A stretch of DNA of 64,000 nucleotides from Bradyrhizobium ivorense (lineage in GTDB: Bacteria > Pseudomonadota > Alphaproteobacteria > Rhizobiales > Xanthobacteraceae): positions 124,001-188,000 of the forward strand of contig NZ_CAADFC020000033.1 of the NCBI RefSeq assembly GCF_900696085.1, read 5' to 3'. This document shows, one piece after another, positions 61,292-64,000 of the stretch (the first letter of the stretch is position 1; every line of letters starts with the position of its first letter). Under the pieces are notes generated by a model. That model was not told the origin of the DNA and made no database searches. It worked only from the letters and a program-made list of their open reading frames with translations. The position numbers and the translations under genes are program-made.

Positions 61292-62530
61292 TCACGATTT
61301 GTTCGGAAGATGGCTCGGCGTGTACTGATCCTTGTCGTTCTTCTTTGTGAGGTCGCAGCCGATCTCGCCGAGCCAGTAGGGCTGGATCGTGCCGTAGTCC
61401 TTCTCCACGGTCACCTCATGCTTGGGCCCGACCGAGATCAGACGCATGCGGTGCGAGGTATGCTGGCTCTTCGGATCGATGCAGACCTTGCCTTCGGGCG
61501 CGTCGATGCAGGCATCACCCGCCGCGATCACCTTGCGCATATCCTCGAGCTTGATCGACTTCGCCTTCTCGACCAGCGTCTTGTACATGTAGAGCGCGTT
61601 GTAGGCGTTGTAGCCCATGTCGTTGATGTAGAGCTCGTCCGGGAATTTGGCGTGCCAGCGCTTTTTGAAGTCATTGGCTTCGGGCGTGTCGATTTCTTCG
61701 AACCAGTTTGCGGTGGCATGCATGTTATTGAGGGCCGGCGGTTTGAACCGCTTGTGCTCGAAGCCGAGCATGACCTTGATCGACGAGCCCATCGGCAGAT
61801 TGAGGTTGGCCGCAGCGGCCTGCTCGAAGAACGAGTCCTGCGCAGCGCCGACATTGATCGTCAGCAACCAATCCGGCTTGGCCTTCTGGATGTTCTGGAT
61901 CGTCTGTGCGAATTGCGAGACGCCGAGCGGGATGAACTCCTCGCCCACGACCTCGCCGCCCAGATCTTTCATGATCTTCCGGTTCCACTCCGCCGAGATC
62001 TGGCCGAAATTATAGTCGGCGGCGATGACGTAAACCTTCTTGCCGAATTTCTGGACCATCCACGGAATTAGCGTCGAGAACTGCTGCTCGGGCACCGCGC
62101 CCATGCTGACCATGCTGGCGTCGCAGACCCCGCCCTCATACTGGTTGGTGTAGAAATATGGCGTGGTGGTGCGATCCACGATCGGCCGCAGCGCCTCGCG
62201 CGAGGCCGAAGTGATGCCGCCGATCAGCACGTCGACCTTGTCGCGGTTGAGCAACCGCCGGCCGAATTCCTGGTACCGCGCATTGTCGCCCTGCGGATCG
62301 AGATGGATAAGTTCGATCTGCCGCCCGAGGATGCCGCCGCTCTTGTTGATCTCTTCGACCGCAAGCTGCGAGCCGTGCAGCTTCGGCATGCCCATGAATG
62401 CCAGGTCGCCGGAGACGTCTTCGAGCAGACCGATCTTCAGCGGCGGCTCGGCCGCCTGAGCGGCACCAATTGCCGCGGTCCCCAGCATTGCACCAAGCAA
62501 AGCCATTCCAGCTAGTCGCCCCGAATACAT
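61292..62530 (-). CDS. Amide/urea-type ABC substrate-binding protein
   Basis: Periplasmic binding protein of 412 residues with a signal peptide (MALLGAMLGTAAIGAAQAAE). The PPLKIGLLEDVSGDLAFMG start, GGITSASREALRPI, YFYTNQYEGGVCD and FGKKVYVIAADYNFGQISAE resemble the UrtA/FmdD/AmiC group that binds urea and short amides rather than branched-chain amino acids. It follows the formamidase gene by 34 bp and supplies the importer encoded downstream. The Cys in YEGGVCDAS is typical of the group. Confidence 0.9.
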   Translation of the reverse strand: MYSGRLAGMALLGAMLGTAAIGAAQAAEPPLKIGLLEDVSGDLAFMGMPKLHGSQLAVEEINKSGGILGRQIELIHLDPQGDNARYQEFGRRLLNRDKVDVLIGGITSASREALRPIVDRTTTPYFYTNQYEGGVCDASMVSMGAVPEQQFSTLIPWMVQKFGKKVYVIAADYNFGQISAEWNRKIMKDLGGEVVGEEFIPLGVSQFAQTIQNIQKAKPDWLLTINVGAAQDSFFEQAAAANLNLPMGSSIKVMLGFEHKRFKPPALNNMHATANWFEEIDTPEANDFKKRWHAKFPDELYINDMGYNAYNALYMYKTLVEKAKSIKLEDMRKVIAAGDACIDAPEGKVCIDPKSQHTSHRMRLISVGPKHEVTVEKDYGTIQPYWLGEIGCDLTKKNDKDQYTPSHLPNKS

Positions 62531-62564
62531 CGCGAAATCCCCTGTCGTTGAAGGATGTTTGAAG

Positions 62565-63563
62565 TCACGCCTTGAGGTAGTTCTTCAGGATCGACGCCCC
62601 CATCGTGTATTTGGGATCGACCATATTGCCGAGCCGCATGCGGCCCGCCTGGCTGAGCAGCATGTAGGCGTCGATCTCGTCGAAGCCGTAGTCGGCCGCC
62701 ATCCATCGCACCAGTTCGCGATAGGCGATGCGCGCCGCGTCCTCGAGCGGGCGCGCGCTGCCGATCGTCATGATGAAGTCGCGCGTCTCGAGCCGCGGCC
62801 AGGCAAAACTCCAGTTCTTGATCAGGTCGATCTGCAGCGTCACAGTTGCACGCTGCTCCATCGCGACGCCCGAGAGCTCGCCGTCGCCCTGCGTGGCGTG
62901 GCAGTCGCCGACGTAGAGCAGCCCGCCTTCGGTGTGCACCGGAAAATAGATGATCGCGCCAGGCGCGACGTCGGGCAGATCCATGTTGCCGCCGTGATAG
63001 TCGGGCTGCAGCGAGGAGATCGCCTCGATTTCCGGTGAGACGCCGATCGTGCCGATGAACGGCTCGTACGGCAGCGTGATCTTGTCGTTCCAGCGCACCC
63101 CGTTGCGGTCGACATGCAGCTTCTTGACGCGTTCAGGCAGTGGCGGATTGAGCATGGCCGTGGCGGCGGTGCCGACCAACCCGCCGAACTCCGGAATGAT
63201 GCAGGTCGTTCCTGCCGGCTGCGCGCCGCGTGTCTCGACGTCGCGGATGTAGACAGCGAGGCAATCGCCCTTCTTGGCGCCCTTGACCGCAATCGGTCCG
63301 CATTGCGGGTTCAGGTACGGAAAGTTCAGCTTTGCCGTGGGGCTGTCGCTCTCGCTGGTGATGACGCCGCCGAAAGCATCTTCGGTCTCGACGACGACCA
63401 CCCCGCCAGGATCGATCGACAACGTCGGCTTAGCGTATGGGCCGTAGACGTAGTGAAACCCACCCTGCTGCTCGATCGTCAAACCATGGGTCGTGCCGGT
63501 GGCGCCCTTGGCGAGGGCCCGCTTCGCCATGATTGAATTCTTCAACCAGTCTTCTGCGCTCAT
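62565..63563 (-). CDS. fmdA: Acetamidase/formamidase
   Basis: Metal-type acetamidase/formamidase family enzyme of 332 residues, hydrolysing formamide or short amides to acid and ammonia. Recognisable: GGVVVVETEDAFGG, the His/Asp-rich VGDCHATQGDGELSG, VAPGAIIYFPVHTEGG and FIGTIGVSPE. The ATG at 63563 (MSAEDWLKNSIMAKR) has GGAG before it; the frame extends upstream only as part of the neighbouring amidase. In Methylophilus the fmd gene set pairs such an enzyme with a urea/amide importer, as in this operon. Confidence 0.9.
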   Translation of the reverse strand: MSAEDWLKNSIMAKRALAKGATGTTHGLTIEQQGGFHYVYGPYAKPTLSIDPGGVVVVETEDAFGGVITSESDSPTAKLNFPYLNPQCGPIAVKGAKKGDCLAVYIRDVETRGAQPAGTTCIIPEFGGLVGTAATAMLNPPLPERVKKLHVDRNGVRWNDKITLPYEPFIGTIGVSPEIEAISSLQPDYHGGNMDLPDVAPGAIIYFPVHTEGGLLYVGDCHATQGDGELSGVAMEQRATVTLQIDLIKNWSFAWPRLETRDFIMTIGSARPLEDAARIAYRELVRWMAADYGFDEIDAYMLLSQAGRMRLGNMVDPKYTMGASILKNYLKA

Positions 63564-63582
63564 GCGATAGCTCCTCAAGCTC

Positions 63583-64000
63583 TCAGATACCGGGATGGCG
63601 CTTGTGCCAGTCGGTGACGCGCTGGAATGCGTCGCCGGCGCGGACGAGGCTTGCCTCCTCGAAATGGCGGCCGACAAACTGGAAAGCGACCGGCCCGCCG
63701 TTTGCCGCAAAACCGCCCGGCAGTGTCACCGTCGGACTTCCGGTCATGTCGAACGGACAGGTGAAACGAAGCAGCCCGGCGATGAGCGAGGCGTCCTCGC
63801 CGAGCGCCGCCATCTTGGCGAGCGTAGGCGCGGCAAACGCCTGGGCCGGAACCGCGATAAGATCGACTGTTTCGAACAGAAGCCGCACCGCACCGCGGAA
63901 TGCTTCACGCCGCAGCACGATCTTCTGATAGTCCATGCCGGACTGCTGCCGGCCGAGGTCGAGCAGGCCAGCGAGCGCCGGCCCGTATTCGTCTTTGCGC
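63583..64000 (-). CDS. Amidase-signature enzyme (C-terminal part)
   Basis: C-terminal 138 residues of an amidase; the rest lies beyond the window edge. Features shared with the amidase at 55482: CPFDMTGSPTVTLPGGFAAN, AFQFVGRHFEEASLVRAGDA and the ending TDWHKRHPG. The catalytic Lys-Ser-Ser part is not in the window. It is 19 bp before the formamidase gene on the same strand and is probably the first visible gene of the amide operon. Confidence 0.87.
   Translation of the reverse strand, partial: RKDEYGPALAGLLDLGRQQSGMDYQKIVLRREAFRGAVRLLFETVDLIAVPAQAFAAPTLAKMAALGEDASLIAGLLRFTCPFDMTGSPTVTLPGGFAANGGPVAFQFVGRHFEEASLVRAGDAFQRVTDWHKRHPGI

Noticed and set aside
1..64000. tRNA, rRNA, transposase, integrase or CRISPR features
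   Set aside because: No cloverleaf, rRNA-like block, transposase motif or repeat-spacer array was seen while reading both strands, though small RNAs could be missed by eye.

Overview
The window is GC-rich, densely coded DNA from an alphaproteobacterium, most likely Bradyrhizobium or a close relative (inference). The reasons are FixJ/FixK-type regulation with TTGAT-N4-ATCAA boxes, a palindromic intergenic repeat of the Rhizobiales type at 35825-35924, and the wealth of CoA-thioester and aromatic catabolism. I found no rRNA, tRNA, insertion sequence, prophage or CRISPR array.

Region A (1-22.8 kb) is a catabolic island. From 1 to 16 kb it encodes acyl-CoA chemistry: a BKACE-type beta-keto acid cleavage enzyme (partial), two acyl-CoA dehydrogenases, an HpcH/CitE-type lyase, MaoC hydratases, two crotonases, an acyl-CoA ligase, several SDRs, an MDR reductase and a periplasmic Bug-type binding protein. 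A MarR regulator sits at 10933. Variants of a 12-bp dyad (TACrCTrGyGTA) lie in nearly every promoter gap from 4.3 to 16.2 kb, which suggests one regulon. From 14.6 to 22.8 kb lies a Rieske dioxygenase pathway: amidohydrolase plus an unknown coupled protein on the minus strand, then on the plus strand reductase, alpha, beta, cis-dihydrodiol dehydrogenase, Rieske ferredoxin, TetR and two VOC/extradiol-like proteins. One of the two VOC proteins has lost all three metal ligands. A MaoC gene at 12609 is broken by a 1-base deletion in a C run.

Region B (23.1-29.6 kb) is tamA-tamB, the outer-membrane translocation and assembly module, overlapping by one base.

Region C (29.9-55.5 kb) looks like a low-oxygen or stress island. 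Seven TTGAT-N4-ATCAA-like boxes (33010, 35288, 40067, 41932, 49144, 51820, 51920) precede genes for a DUF3300 protein with a self-cleaving-type C-terminal domain, DUF2950, an HlyD adaptor, polyphosphate kinase 2, a large Orn/Lys/Arg decarboxylase, a SulP transporter, an IalB-like protein, AI-2E and K+-channel membrane proteins, an aspartate 4-decarboxylase and two tandem AspT-type exchangers. The region encodes its own FixK-like CRP/FNR regulator (46892), a FixJ-like response regulator, a lone receiver and a histidine kinase with a periplasmic ABC-binding-protein-like sensor. Decarboxylases plus exchangers consume protons and can build proton-motive force, and PPK2 can remake nucleotides from polyphosphate. 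The inferred theme is energy and pH upkeep when respiration is limited.

Region D (55.5-64 kb) is a minus-strand amide/urea-type uptake and hydrolysis operon: amidase (partial), acetamidase/formamidase, binding protein, two permeases, two ATPases, an SDR and a second amidase.
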